Origin: Bradyrhizobium sp. BTAi1
GTDB lineage: Bacteria; Pseudomonadota; Alphaproteobacteria; Rhizobiales; Xanthobacteraceae
NCBI RefSeq assembly: GCF_000015165.1
Contig: NC_009485.1
Coordinates: forward strand, 7,149,501-7,213,500
Length of the DNA stretch: 64,000 nt
Direction: 5' to 3'
The notes beneath the pieces are model-generated. The model saw nothing but the letters and a program-made list of their open reading frames with translations. It was not told the DNA's origin and did no database searches. Each line of letters starts with the position of its first letter. The first letter of the stretch is position 1. Made by a program: the position numbers and the translations under genes. Below are positions 1 to 9,680 of the stretch, piece by piece.

Positions 1-630
1 GGCGGACCGATGATCCCCTGGCATGTGGTCTCCGGCATGAATGGTGCCGTCATGGTGCTGCCGCGCGACGGTCTCAATGACGGCCGCGGTCACGCGCTGC
101 GTTACGATCGCGTCTACTACATCGGCGAGCAGGATCTCTACGTTCCCCGCGACGAGAAGGGCAACTTCAAGTCCTACGATTCCCCCGGCGAAGCCTATAC
201 TGACACCGAGGAGGTCATGCGCAAGCTCATCCCGACCCATGTCGTGTTCAACGGCAAGGTCGGTGCGCTCACCGGCAAGAATGCGCTCACCGCCAATGTC
301 GGCGAGAACGTGCTGATCGTGCATTCGCAGGCGAACCGCGACAGCCGTCCGCATCTGATCGGCGGCCATGGCGACTATGTCTGGGAGACCGGCAAATTCT
401 CCAATGCGCCGGAGACCGGGCTCGAAACCTGGTTCATCCGCGGCGGCTCCGCAGGCGCCGCGCTGTACAAATTCCTGCAGCCTGGCATCTACGCCTATGT
501 GACCCACAATCTGATCGAGGCGGCCAATCTCGGCGCAACCGCGCATTTCAAGGTCGAAGGCAAGTGGAACGACGACCTGATGACGCAGGTGAAGGCTCCG
601 GCGGACATCCCGGCCGGTTCAACCAACTGA
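1..630 (+). CDS. nirK: Copper-containing nitrite reductase NirK, C-terminal part (5' end outside window)
   Basis: This is the C-terminal 209 residues of NirK, the periplasmic enzyme that reduces nitrite to nitric oxide in denitrification. The frame is open from base 1, so the gene starts before the window. The type 1 copper segment WHVVSGM is visible near the start, supplying the His and Met ligands; the Cys-His pair that precedes it is off the edge. Two further signature segments, GGHGDYVWETG and YVTHNLIEAA, match those carrying the catalytic His and the type 2 copper His. The C-terminal cupredoxin domain runs to the stop without interruption. nirV follows on the same strand behind a GC-rich hairpin. 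In this group nirK is usually controlled by FixK/NNR-type regulators, but the promoter is not in the window. Confidence 0.95.
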   Translation, partial: GGPMIPWHVVSGMNGAVMVLPRDGLNDGRGHALRYDRVYYIGEQDLYVPRDEKGNFKSYDSPGEAYTDTEEVMRKLIPTHVVFNGKVGALTGKNALTANVGENVLIVHSQANRDSRPHLIGGHGDYVWETGKFSNAPETGLETWFIRGGSAGAALYKFLQPGIYAYVTHNLIEAANLGATAHFKVEGKWNDDLMTQVKAPADIPAGSTN

Positions 631-637
631 TCAGCTC

Positions 638-662
638 AGGGGGCCGGCCTGTCCGGCCCCCT
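638..662 (+). terminator. Hairpin between nirK and nirV, possible partial terminator
   Basis: A perfect 10-bp GC-rich stem (638-647 with 653-662) and a 5-base loop lie just after the nirK stop. The following bases are only moderately T-rich, so it may weaken rather than stop transcription into nirV, or protect the nirK mRNA 3' end. Confidence 0.5.
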
Positions 663-681
663 CTCGCTTCGATGTGCTGCC

Positions 682-1563
682 ATGCTCCTCGCCTTCAAAA
701 TCAAGCTCACCCTCGCCTGCATCGTGGGCCTGGCCGGTCCGACGGCCATGGCGCCGATCATCGCCGGGCTGCATAGCCCGGCCGCGAGCCTCGATGGTCC
801 GGCCCTGACCGAGATCGCGCCCGGATCTTTCACCTATCGCGACGCGGGCGACCATGTTCGCAACGGCCGCCCGGCCGAGGCCCCCCTCTCCAGCGTCCGC
901 TTCGAGCGCCCGCTGAGCATCATGACCAACCAGGTCAGCGCTAGCGACTATCAGAGCTGTGTGGACGCCCGCGCATGCCGCGCGCTGGATCGCGACGTTG
1001 CCATTGCCATCGATCGCCCGGCCGTCCAGGTCAGCTGGCATGACGCCGTCGCCTATGCCGAATGGCTGTCGCGCAACACCGGGTACACCTATCGCCTGCC
1101 CACGGATGCGGAGTGGGCCTACGCCGCCGGCAGCCGCTTCAAGGACGATGGTGTGACGATCGATGCTGCCGATCCGTCGCGGCGCTGGCTCGCCCGTTAC
1201 GAGCGTGAAGCCACGCTGCCCGACGATCCCAAGACGCGCAGCTTCGGCGGCTTCGGCACCAACGAGCACGGCGTGGCCGACATGGCCGGCAATGTGTGGG
1301 AATGGACCTCGACCTGCTTCACGCGCAATGTGCAGGATCAGGCCGGACGCGTCGTCAAGACCGTCAGCAATTGCGGTGTCCGTCTGGCCGAAGGCGCGCA
1401 CCGGGCCTACGTCACCGACTTCATCCGCGACGCACGCGCCGGCGGCTGCGCGTCGGGCACGCCGCCGAGCAATCTCGGCTTCCGGCTCGTTCGCGAACAA
1501 CTGCCGTGGAGCCACATGGTCAGACAACGCGCCAGATCGGCCCTCATGGTGTTGCGCTCCTGA
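682..1563 (+). CDS. nirV: NirV, formylglycine-generating-enzyme-like (SUMF1 fold) protein
   Basis: A 293-residue protein with an N-terminal hydrophobic signal segment (about residues 5-27), so probably exported like NirK. The rest is an FGE-sulfatase/SUMF1-type domain: APGSF near the start, VSWHDAVAYAEWLS and RLPTDAEWAYAA in the middle, DMAGNVWEW, and GFRLVRE at the end. NirV regularly follows nirK in rhizobial denitrifiers; its exact role is unproven, though copper-site maturation or electron-transfer support has been proposed for the family. It begins 51 bases after nirK. No clear Shine-Dalgarno precedes the ATG, so translation may depend on coupling to nirK. Family assignment is firm; function is inferred from context. 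Confidence 0.88.
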   Translation: MLLAFKIKLTLACIVGLAGPTAMAPIIAGLHSPAASLDGPALTEIAPGSFTYRDAGDHVRNGRPAEAPLSSVRFERPLSIMTNQVSASDYQSCVDARACRALDRDVAIAIDRPAVQVSWHDAVAYAEWLSRNTGYTYRLPTDAEWAYAAGSRFKDDGVTIDAADPSRRWLARYEREATLPDDPKTRSFGGFGTNEHGVADMAGNVWEWTSTCFTRNVQDQAGRVVKTVSNCGVRLAEGAHRAYVTDFIRDARAGGCASGTPPSNLGFRLVREQLPWSHMVRQRARSALMVLRS

Positions 1564-1581
1564 CGACGAGGCCTGCTGCCC

Positions 1582-1615
1582 TTTGTCCCGGTTTCGCGCC
1601 CGAGACTGGGACAAA
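1582..1615. repeat. 11-bp inverted repeat downstream of nirV
   Basis: Arms at 1582-1592 and 1605-1615 pair over 11 bases with one mismatch around a 12-base loop. It begins 18 bases after the nirV stop. No T tract follows on the + strand, so it is a weak terminator candidate; it could also be an operator for the next gene, about 100 bases downstream. Confidence 0.45.
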
Positions 1616-1713
1616 TGACAGTGACCTCTTATCAACTTTTGGTTGCGAGGAGACGGCTACAAACGTTACAAAATGTTTCGAGCAACGTCGCGTAAGGAGA
1701 CCAGGAGGCGAGC

Positions 1714-3435
1714 GTGATTCCTCGACATCCCCCGGTCTTCTTCGCGTCAGACCTGCACGGCTACGGAATCGGCAACACCAGCTGGTTCGATGATATGTCG
1801 CCCCGCGCGCTCGCTGGTCGCTGCCTGCTCGATGCGCTGGAATATCTTTGCACGGCCCCCAAATTCGCCGCCAAGGATTGGCAGCTGATCAATGCCAACG
1901 CGGCGCGCATCGTCCACCAATGCCTGACCGATCCCGCGCTCGCCCGCCACGACATTGTCGATCGCGTCGCGCCCGCCATCGAGGAGATCTGCGCGGGCAT
2001 CGTGGCCAGCCGCCAATATTGCATTCCATTCTACGGAGATGATTACTGGGATTGGGCCAGTGTCGTCGACGCACTGTGCGAGGTGCAGAGGGTCTCGCGA
2101 ACGGCCGCCAAGGTTGCCCGGCGCGAGCTCGATCAGATTCGCCGCACGATCCAGATCCGTGTACCGGGTGAGCTTTCGACCGGGGACACCGCGCATGAAT
2201 GGTTTGGACCGGCCGTCGCCACGCGCGCCTATCGGTTGCTCGATAAGCGATCGCCGGGCTTCGACGCAGATCTGCGGCACGAACTGCAGGCCCAGGCCCT
2301 GGAAAGGATCGAACGCGGCAGATATCGCGGGCGGCAGGTGACGCCCTGGCAGATCGGCTGGCACTACGGCCAGGTCGTCGGTGAGTTCCAGCGCGCAGCC
2401 AGCGAACAAGCGGTCGAGCTGGCCGATTTTGCCTGGATGGCCATGCCGCTCGAGCCCGGCAAGCGGGCGCTGGTGCTCGCGCGCGTTCTGCAGGGCGCCT
2501 GCGCGGTCAAGGATCGCCGCACCGTGCTGCAGGCGCTCGAAGAGCTCTATCGTTGCGAGACCACTGCCCGTCCGTTTGGTCAGGGCATCATCGGCGCCAG
2601 CGTGGTGGCGTCGCTGGACGTGCTCGAAGCGCTGTGGCCGCAGCTCGACCAGCGCGAAAAAGCGAGCCTGAACGCAATGCTCGAGGCGCTGCGCTTTCTG
2701 CATGCGAAAGCCAACACGATCGGTTTCCTGGTCGAGCGGCCCGAGGACATCGAGGGCCTCATTCAGGCCATGGGCCAGGGCACGCTGATCGAGCAACGCA
2801 ATGCGGGACGCGCGATCATCCGGCATCCCTCGTTTCACGCGGTGATCTGCCTCGGACGCTCGATCACGGAGGCCGCGAGCGCGACAGCGCTGGCCGTCGA
2901 GGAGCATGGAGCGCGCTGGCTGATCATGCCGGGGCAAGCCCATGCGCTGGGCGAAGCATTGCGGCATGTCAGCGGCGGCCCGCATTTCTCCGGGGCCGGT
3001 CCGGGCGCGCTCGTCATCGCGAGCTCGGTGGCGCCGTTCGGCATCAAATCCGAACTTCAGGATGCGTTGAGCGTCGCCGAAGCGCCGTTCAGCGATGGCC
3101 GCAGCGCGATCATCCCGGCGGACCCAGCGCTTCATCGCCTCGCGCATGATGCGGCCGAAACCATGCTGGACGAGATCGGCCAGTTCTTCGAGGGGCAGAC
3201 GGTCACGCGCAAGGGGGATTGCAGTGACGACGCCGTTCTGGCCGCGTTCCCCGGAGCGCTGGGTGCAGACGAATCCGCCTATGTGGCCGGACTGATCTGC
3301 CTCAGCCGCTCCGTGCCGTTTCTCTCGATCCGGATGCTCGCCGACCGCGCTGGCCACACGCCAGCAGCGATGACGCGCAATGCCGCCTGCCGGCTCGCGG
3401 TGAAGATCGCGGAAACATTGGGCCGGCGCATGTAG
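1714..3435 (+). CDS. Unrecognised 573-residue protein: alpha-helical N-terminus fused to a nucleoside phosphorylase/nucleosidase-like C-terminus
   Basis: I do not recognise the full-length protein. The start is GTG with a strong AGGAGG five bases upstream (1703-1708). Residues 1 to about 370 look helical, with many Ala/Leu/Arg heptads and Trp-rich patches (DDYWDWASVVDAL, TPWQIGWHYGQVVGEF), which could be an alpha/alpha repeat or toroid. From about residue 375 the sequence resembles the MTA/SAH nucleosidase and phosphorylase superfamily: a VICLGRSITEAAS segment, an Ala-Asp-Glu-Ser segment where family members carry a catalytic Glu, and VPFLSIRMLADRAG, which parallels the VPFxxxRxxSD motif with its catalytic Asp. 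No signal peptide or membrane segment is obvious. It is monocistronic in appearance: nirV lies upstream and scoB converges. A purine nucleosidase or a nucleotide-depleting effector are both possible. Confidence 0.6.
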   Translation: MIPRHPPVFFASDLHGYGIGNTSWFDDMSPRALAGRCLLDALEYLCTAPKFAAKDWQLINANAARIVHQCLTDPALARHDIVDRVAPAIEEICAGIVASRQYCIPFYGDDYWDWASVVDALCEVQRVSRTAAKVARRELDQIRRTIQIRVPGELSTGDTAHEWFGPAVATRAYRLLDKRSPGFDADLRHELQAQALERIERGRYRGRQVTPWQIGWHYGQVVGEFQRAASEQAVELADFAWMAMPLEPGKRALVLARVLQGACAVKDRRTVLQALEELYRCETTARPFGQGIIGASVVASLDVLEALWPQLDQREKASLNAMLEALRFLHAKANTIGFLVERPEDIEGLIQAMGQGTLIEQRNAGRAIIRHPSFHAVICLGRSITEAASATALAVEEHGARWLIMPGQAHALGEALRHVSGGPHFSGAGPGALVIASSVAPFGIKSELQDALSVAEAPFSDGRSAIIPADPALHRLAHDAAETMLDEIGQFFEGQTVTRKGDCSDDAVLAAFPGALGADESAYVAGLICLSRSVPFLSIRMLADRAGHTPAAMTRNAACRLAVKIAETLGRRM

Positions 3436-3473
3436 CGCACGGCGCCCGTCGTGACCTGCAAGGCCAAACCAGC

Positions 3474-3505
3474 AAAAAGCGGAGAACGCGATCGCGTCTC
3501 CGCTT
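3474..3505 (-). terminator. Rho-independent terminator of scoAB
   Basis: A perfect 9-bp stem (3477-3485 with 3497-3505) with a self-complementary loop. On the minus strand it is followed by a run of T residues, as expected for the end of the scoA-scoB transcript. It sits in the short convergent gap with the 573-residue gene and may serve both. Confidence 0.75.
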
Positions 3506-3532
3506 GGTGCCACGCATCAGCGCCAGCGTGCG

Positions 3533-4182
<650 letters not shown>

Positions 4183-4183
<1 letters not shown>

Positions 4184-4911
4184 CAGACTTCCTCCCCGGC
4201 TGCAGCCGCGGCTTCACGCTTGCGCACGGTGCGCTGCTCGATGCGCTTGAGCGCGGTTCCCACGTGAACGATGCGCTTCACGAAGATCCCGGGCGTGTGA
4301 ATGTGGTCGGGATCGATCTGGCCGGCCGGCAGCAGATGTTCAACTTCGGCCACCGTCACCTTGGCCGCAGTGGCCATCATCGGATTGAAGTTCCGCGCGG
4401 TCTTCCGATAGACGAGATTGCCGGCGGTATCGCCCTTCCACGCATGCACGATCGCGAGATCGGCAAACAGGCCGCGCTCCATCAGATATTTCTCGCCGTC
4501 GAATTCGCGCACCTCCTTGCCCTCGGCCACGAGCGTGCCGACGCCTGTCTTGGTGAAGAAGGCCGGGATTCCGGCACCGCCGGCGCGGATGCGCTCGGCC
4601 AAAGTGCCCTGCGGGCAGAACTCGAGCTCCAGCTCGCCCGCCAGATATTGCTGTGCGAACAGCTTATTCTCGCCGACATAGGACGAGATCATCTTCCTGA
4701 TCTGCCGCGTCTCCAGCAATCGGCTGAGGCCGATACCGTCGACGCCGGCATTGTTGGAGATGACGGTGAGATCCTTCACCCCGGAATCGCGGATGGCATC
4801 GGACAGGGTTTCGGCGATGCCACAGAGGCCAAACCCGCCGGACATGATCGTCATACCGTCCTTCAGGAGGCCCGCAAGGGCGGATTTGGCGTCCGGATAG
4901 ACCTTGTTCAT
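4183..4911 (-). CDS. scoA: 3-oxoacid CoA-transferase subunit A
   Basis: A 242-residue alpha subunit partnering ScoB. The characteristic MSGGFGLCGIAETL segment near residue 20 is the glycine-rich CoA-binding signature of these subunits, followed by SNNAGVDGIGLSRLL and the QGTLAERIRAGGAGIPAF stretch. The gene leads a two-gene operon that ends at the terminator near 3474. A purine-rich AGGTC lies upstream of the ATG. The 298-base divergent gap to the AsmA-type gene should hold promoters for both directions, although I could not assign convincing -35/-10 boxes there. Confidence 0.92.
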
Positions 4912-5209
4912 ACGAGAATGACCTGATGGAATATGGAGGGCGCGCAGATATCGACCGGATTATTAGGCGAAATCTTCGCAATGCGTCAATGACGCCTTCC
5001 CAACGCATCCATCCTGCTCTAGCACTCGAATCGGTCGGCGGGTCCGCACTGATCCAGGATCCGGTTCGGGATGTCTGCGCCGCAATCCGGCCACATCAGC
5101 GGCGCGGCCTTGAAAGCGTCAAGAAAACGCATCAAGTTGTTGATGTTGGCAAGGGTTTTCGGCGCGCTTTGCCCGTCCACAGCAACCAGCGATCGGATGA
5201 TCCCAGGAC

Positions 5210-7171
5210 ATGTCGGTGACTATGGCTCAAGGAATGAGGCGCCTCGGCACGCCGATTGCGGTGCTGCTTGGCGTCGCGTTTATCGGGCTTTTCGTCAGTT
5301 CATGGCTGGTGAACCGCGACGCGTTGCGGCGGGCAGTAGAGACGCAGATCCGCGCCGTCACCGGCCTCGAACTGGTCGTCAAGGGACACATCGATGTCTC
5401 GCTGTTTCCGGGCAGCTATGTGTCGTTTCATGACGTGGGCCTGAAGGGCGGCGGCACCGCAGATCCCGCATTGCGCGTCGATGTGCTCACGGCCAATCTC
5501 CAGCTGCTGCCGCTGCTGTTGCAGCGGTTCGAGATCGCCGATCTGATGCTGCTGCGGCCGCAGATCAATGTGATCCGCGAGGCCAATGGCAGCAGCAACT
5601 GGACGCCCTTCATCGCCACGATCGCACATACGATGCGGCCTGGGCCGGACAGTCAGATGTCGTTCTCCGAGATCCGGATCCAGGACGGCGTGCTGGTTTT
5701 CGACGACAACGGCACGCGCTCCCAGGAGCGGCTCGATGACATCGACCTGTCGCTGGCTTGGCCGTCGATTTCGCGCTCTTTCGCAGCCACCGGCCAGTTC
5801 GACTGGCGCGGGCAGCGCATCGAAGGCTCGATCAGCGTCAGCGACTTTCTCGCCGCGCTGTCGGGAGACCGCTCTGGACTGAAGATGCGGCTGGCCAGCC
5901 CGCCGCTGAAGGTCGCCTTCGACGGGACGGTCGCGAACCGCACCAGCGCCCTGATGGAGGGCACGCTGACGGTGGACAGCCCCTCGCTGCGCGAGGCGTT
6001 GCGCTGGACAGGCCAGACGCCGCTCGGCAGCGGCGGCTTCGGCCGCTTCGCGCTGCGCGCGCGCGCCAATGTGGTCGGTGCCTCGATCGCGCTCACCAAT
6101 GTGAATGTCGAGCTCGACGGCAACACCGCCGAGGGCGTGATGACCTACGCCAATAATGGACGGCAGGCGTTGCAGGCGACGCTCGCCGCCGATGCGCTCG
6201 ATTTCACACCCTATATTTCCACCGTGCGGCTGCTCGCCAACGGCGCCCGCGACTGGAACCGGCAGCTGTTCGACCTCAAGGCGTTGTCGACGACCGATCT
6301 CGATATGCGGCTATCCGCCGCAAAGGTCACCGTCGGCCCTTCGAAGCTCGGGCGGACCGCGTTCGGCGCCAATCTGCGCAACGGCGTGCTCGCGCTCTCG
6401 GTCGGCGAAGCGCAGATGTATGGCGGCATCGTGCGCGGCTCGGTCGGCATTGCCCGCGCCGACGCCGTCGCCGACGTCAAGGCCGAGCTGCAATTCGCCG
6501 ATGTCGATCTGCAGTCCTGCGCCAACGAGCTGTTCGGCGTGTCGTCCATCTCGGGACGCGGCAACCTGAATGTCTCGCTGACGGCGTCCGGGTCGAGCCC
6601 GTTCGGGCTGGCGCAATCGCTCGACGGCAGCGCGACATTGCAAGGCCGCGACGGTTCGATCTCCGGCTTCAATGTCGAGCAGCTGCTCAAGCGCCTGGAG
6701 CGCAGTCCGCTGTCGCGCGGCGGCAATTTCCGCTCCGGCTCGACGCCCTATGATTCATTGACGGTCGCGGTGAGGTTTTCCGACGGCGTCGCAACGGCCG
6801 AGGATATCCGGGTCGAGAGTCCGACAGCGCGGATCACCATGACCGGCACGGCCTCGGTTCCGACCCGCGAATATGACTTCAAGGGCGTTGCAAGCCTGTT
6901 GTCGTCAGGCAACGGCGGCAATGGCTTCGAGCTGCCCTTCGTGGTGCAGGGCCCCTGGGAGGATCCGCTCATCTTCCCCGATCCCGAAAGCCTGATCCGC
7001 CGCGCCCCTGCGGCCGCGCCGCTGCTCGACGCCGTCAAGGACCGCAAGACGCGAGATGCCATCAACTCGGTGCTCAAGCGGTTCACCGGCGGCGGACTGT
7101 CGCCTAGCCAGCAGGACACCCCTCCGCCGCAGGCTGACGCGCCGGCAGGCAGTCCCGCCAAACAGAACTGA
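5210..7171 (+). CDS. AsmA family membrane-anchored protein
   Basis: A 653-residue AsmA-like protein with one N-terminal membrane helix (about residues 15-33) followed by a long periplasmic beta-rich region. The early segment with TGLELVVKGHIDVSLFPGSYVSFHDVGL is the typical AsmA N-terminal repeat, and the C-terminal part has the AsmA_2-like run ending in FEVPFVVQGPWEDP-type sequence (here FELPFVVQGPWEDP). Proteins of this class are thought to bridge or regulate lipid traffic to the outer membrane. The C-terminal tail is Gln/Pro-rich. Start choice is uncertain: ATG 5210, GTG 5216 (best spaced from AGGA) and ATG 5222 are in frame within 12 bases. It stands alone between divergent scoA and the downstream ABC operon. 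Confidence 0.85.
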   Translation: MSVTMAQGMRRLGTPIAVLLGVAFIGLFVSSWLVNRDALRRAVETQIRAVTGLELVVKGHIDVSLFPGSYVSFHDVGLKGGGTADPALRVDVLTANLQLLPLLLQRFEIADLMLLRPQINVIREANGSSNWTPFIATIAHTMRPGPDSQMSFSEIRIQDGVLVFDDNGTRSQERLDDIDLSLAWPSISRSFAATGQFDWRGQRIEGSISVSDFLAALSGDRSGLKMRLASPPLKVAFDGTVANRTSALMEGTLTVDSPSLREALRWTGQTPLGSGGFGRFALRARANVVGASIALTNVNVELDGNTAEGVMTYANNGRQALQATLAADALDFTPYISTVRLLANGARDWNRQLFDLKALSTTDLDMRLSAAKVTVGPSKLGRTAFGANLRNGVLALSVGEAQMYGGIVRGSVGIARADAVADVKAELQFADVDLQSCANELFGVSSISGRGNLNVSLTASGSSPFGLAQSLDGSATLQGRDGSISGFNVEQLLKRLERSPLSRGGNFRSGSTPYDSLTVAVRFSDGVATAEDIRVESPTARITMTGTASVPTREYDFKGVASLLSSGNGGNGFELPFVVQGPWEDPLIFPDPESLIRRAPAAAPLLDAVKDRKTRDAINSVLKRFTGGGLSPSQQDTPPPQADAPAGSPAKQN

Positions 7172-7269
7172 TGATGCGTCAGCGCATTTCACCAAGCGCT
7201 CAGACCCGACCTATGTCTGATATATTACTTCTGGATCGCGTCCGTCCCGTGAGCTAGTCTCCGCCGCAA

Positions 7270-7287
7270 CCGATCAAGCAAGATCGG
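7270..7287. promoter_or_regulatory. Possible operator upstream of the ABC binding-protein gene
   Basis: A perfect 6-bp inverted repeat (CCGATC/GATCGG) with a 6-base spacer ends 18 bases before the GTG start. The position fits a repressor site or mRNA hairpin near the ribosome-binding site. Support is limited to symmetry and location. Confidence 0.3.
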
Positions 7288-7305
7288 CGGATCAGGGAGA
7301 GACAC

Positions 7306-8688
7306 GTGAAATCCAGGGGAATGGGTGCGCTTTCAATCGCAGTCGCAGCCGCCGGGCTTTTTTGCGCTGCAGCACCAGCCATCGCTCAGGACACTATCAC
7401 CATCTGGTGGAGCAAGGGCTTCTACAAGTCCGAGGACGATGCGCTGCTCAACGTCGTCAAGAAATTCGAGGCCAAGACCGGCATCAAGGTCGAGCTGTCG
7501 CAATACGCGATCCAGGACATGATCCCGAAGACGGTCGCGGCGCTCGACTCGGGCACCGTGCCCGACGTGGCCTATGCCGACACCTACGACGTTCAGGCCC
7601 AGGGCAAATGGGCGTATGAAGGCAAGCTCGAGGACCTCACCGACATCCTGGAGCCGATGAAGTCGGCTTTCGCCCCGAACACGATCGAGACTGCCTATCT
7701 TTATAACAACGTCACCAAGAAGAAGGCCTATTACGGCTTTCCGCTGAAGCAGCAGAGCATGCATGTCCAGATCTGGGGCGACATGCTGGAGAAGGCCGGC
7801 TTCAAACAGAGCGACATCCCGACCAAGTGGGAGGATTACTGGACGTTCTGGTGTGACAAGGTGCAGCCGGGAATCCGCAAGGCCACCGGCCAGCGCATCT
7901 ATGGTGTCGGCCAGCCGATGGGCGTGGAATCCACCGACTCGTTCCAGTCGTTCTACACCTTCATGGACGCCTACAACGTCAAGCTGGTCGATGACGACGG
8001 TAAGCTGCTGGTCGACGATCCCAAGGTCCGCGAGGGCCTCGTCAAGGCGCTGAAGGACTATACCGACACCTACATCAAGGGCTGCACGCCGCCCTCCTCC
8101 ACGACCTGGAAGGATCCGGACAACAACGTCGCGTTCCATAACAAGACGATCGTGATGACGCACAATTTCACGATCTCGATCGCCGCCAAGTGGTTCGAGG
8201 ACTCCACCAACCAGGCGCTGACGCCGGAGCAGCGCGCCGCCGGCAAGAAGGCCTATGAGGAGGACATCATCACCGCGTCCTTCCCCAACAAGCCCGACGG
8301 CACGCCGATCAAGTATCGCTCCGACGTCAAGACCGGTCTGATCTTCAGCAGCGCGAAGAACAAGGCGCAGGCCAAGGAGTTCATCAAGTTCCTGATGCAG
8401 GAAGAGAATCTCGGCCCCTATGTCGAGGGCGCGCTGGGCCGCTGGTTCCCGGTGACATCAGCCGGCCAGAAGAGCCCGTTCTGGCAAGCCGACCGCCATC
8501 GCAAGGCCGTCTACACCCAGTTCACCGGCGGCACGACGCCTTTCGACTTCACCAAGAACTACAAGTTCACGATTCTCAACAACGAGAACGTCTGGGCGAA
8601 GGCGATGAACCGCGTGGTCAGCGAGAAGGTGCCGGTCGAGAAGGCCGTCGACGAGCTGATCGCGCGTTTGAAGGAGGTCGCAGGCTAG
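7306..8688 (+). CDS. ABC transporter substrate-binding protein, sugar (CUT1/UgpB-like) class
   Basis: A 460-residue periplasmic binding protein with a clear signal peptide (hydrophobic core about residues 8-24, cleavage after AIA before QDTITIWWSKGF). The mature N-terminus, the KFEAKTGIKVELSQ segment and the GTVPDVAYAD segment are typical of extracellular solute-binding protein family 1, which serves sugar, glycerol-3-phosphate and similar importers. The GTG start at 7306 has AGGGAGAG six bases upstream; an ATG at 7321 is an alternative. It is the first gene of an operon with two permeases and a hydrolase. The substrate cannot be read from sequence. No ATPase gene belongs to the operon. Confidence 0.88.
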   Translation: MKSRGMGALSIAVAAAGLFCAAAPAIAQDTITIWWSKGFYKSEDDALLNVVKKFEAKTGIKVELSQYAIQDMIPKTVAALDSGTVPDVAYADTYDVQAQGKWAYEGKLEDLTDILEPMKSAFAPNTIETAYLYNNVTKKKAYYGFPLKQQSMHVQIWGDMLEKAGFKQSDIPTKWEDYWTFWCDKVQPGIRKATGQRIYGVGQPMGVESTDSFQSFYTFMDAYNVKLVDDDGKLLVDDPKVREGLVKALKDYTDTYIKGCTPPSSTTWKDPDNNVAFHNKTIVMTHNFTISIAAKWFEDSTNQALTPEQRAAGKKAYEEDIITASFPNKPDGTPIKYRSDVKTGLIFSSAKNKAQAKEFIKFLMQEENLGPYVEGALGRWFPVTSAGQKSPFWQADRHRKAVYTQFTGGTTPFDFTKNYKFTILNNENVWAKAMNRVVSEKVPVEKAVDELIARLKEVAG

Positions 8689-8804
8689 TCTGTCGCGACG
8701 CGATGCACTAGCTTGAGATCCTGACACCGACAATGCCGGCCGGCCGCAGCGTCTGCGGCCGGTTCGGTGATAGGCGGGAACAGACGACCCGGGACAAAAC
8801 GACC

Positions 8805-9680
8805 ATGGCGATCACGCTCTCAGCTTCCGATTCCGCGCTCGCGGAGGCGCCGCGCCCGGTGCTGCTGACACCGTCACAGGTGTGGGGCATCGTGATGCTC
8901 GCACCCTACCTGCTCATCTTCATCGCCTTCGTCGTCTACCCCGTCGGCTACGGCCTGTGGCTGGCGCGCGATCCGGCCAGCTATGTCGCGCTATTCAACG
9001 ATCCCATCTTCGCGCGTGCCGCCGTCAACACGCTGATCTTCCTCCTGGTCGGCATCAATCTGAAGATGGTGATCGCGCTATTCCTGTCCGGCTTCTTCAT
9101 TCAGCAGCGCGGCTGGATCAAATGGCTGTCGGTCATCTTCATCCTGCCCTGGGCCGTGCCGTCGATCCCGACCATCCTGTCGGTGCGCTTCATGCTCAAT
9201 CCCGAATGGGGCATGGTCAACCATTTGATCTTCAACCTTACCGGCGATGACGGCCCGAACTGGCTGAACGACCCGACGATCGCGCTGTCGATGGCAATCG
9301 GCATGCATATCTGGAAGTCGCTGCCGTTCTGGACCCTGATCCTGATCACCGGGCGGCTGGCGATCTCGCAGGACCTGTTCGAGGCCGCCGAGGTCGACGG
9401 CGCCACCTGGTGGCAGAAGTTCCGCTACATCACCTGGCCGTCGATGCAGACGCTCTACATCACCTGCACGCTGCTCTCGATGATCTGGACGCTCGGCGAC
9501 TTCAACAGTGTCTATCTCTTGACCGGCGGCGGCCCGGCCGATCTGACGCACGTGCTGTCGACGCTCGGCATCCGTTATCTGCGGCTCGATCAGCTCAGTC
9601 TCGCGATGGCCTCGATCGTCTGCGCGATGCCGCTGGTGCTCCCCCTGGTCTATTTCATGATGAAGCGGTTGTCGCGATGA
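8805..9680 (+). CDS. ABC sugar transporter permease, MalF/UgpA type
   Basis: A 291-residue inner-membrane permease with six predicted helices. The EAA loop is visible as DLFEAAEVDGATWWQKFRYITWP, which contacts the ATPase. The ATG at 8805 is preferred over an upstream in-frame start at 8733, because the extra residues are charged and unlike the family. It lies 116 bases after the binding-protein gene, and its stop overlaps the next permease start (ATGA). Together the two permeases would form the heterodimeric channel of the importer. Confidence 0.88.
   Translation: MAITLSASDSALAEAPRPVLLTPSQVWGIVMLAPYLLIFIAFVVYPVGYGLWLARDPASYVALFNDPIFARAAVNTLIFLLVGINLKMVIALFLSGFFIQQRGWIKWLSVIFILPWAVPSIPTILSVRFMLNPEWGMVNHLIFNLTGDDGPNWLNDPTIALSMAIGMHIWKSLPFWTLILITGRLAISQDLFEAAEVDGATWWQKFRYITWPSMQTLYITCTLLSMIWTLGDFNSVYLLTGGGPADLTHVLSTLGIRYLRLDQLSLAMASIVCAMPLVLPLVYFMMKRLSR

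Noticed and set aside
3436..3532. Possible sigma54 or heat-shock promoter near ftsH and scoAB
   Set aside because: Candidate boxes deviated too far from consensus to report.
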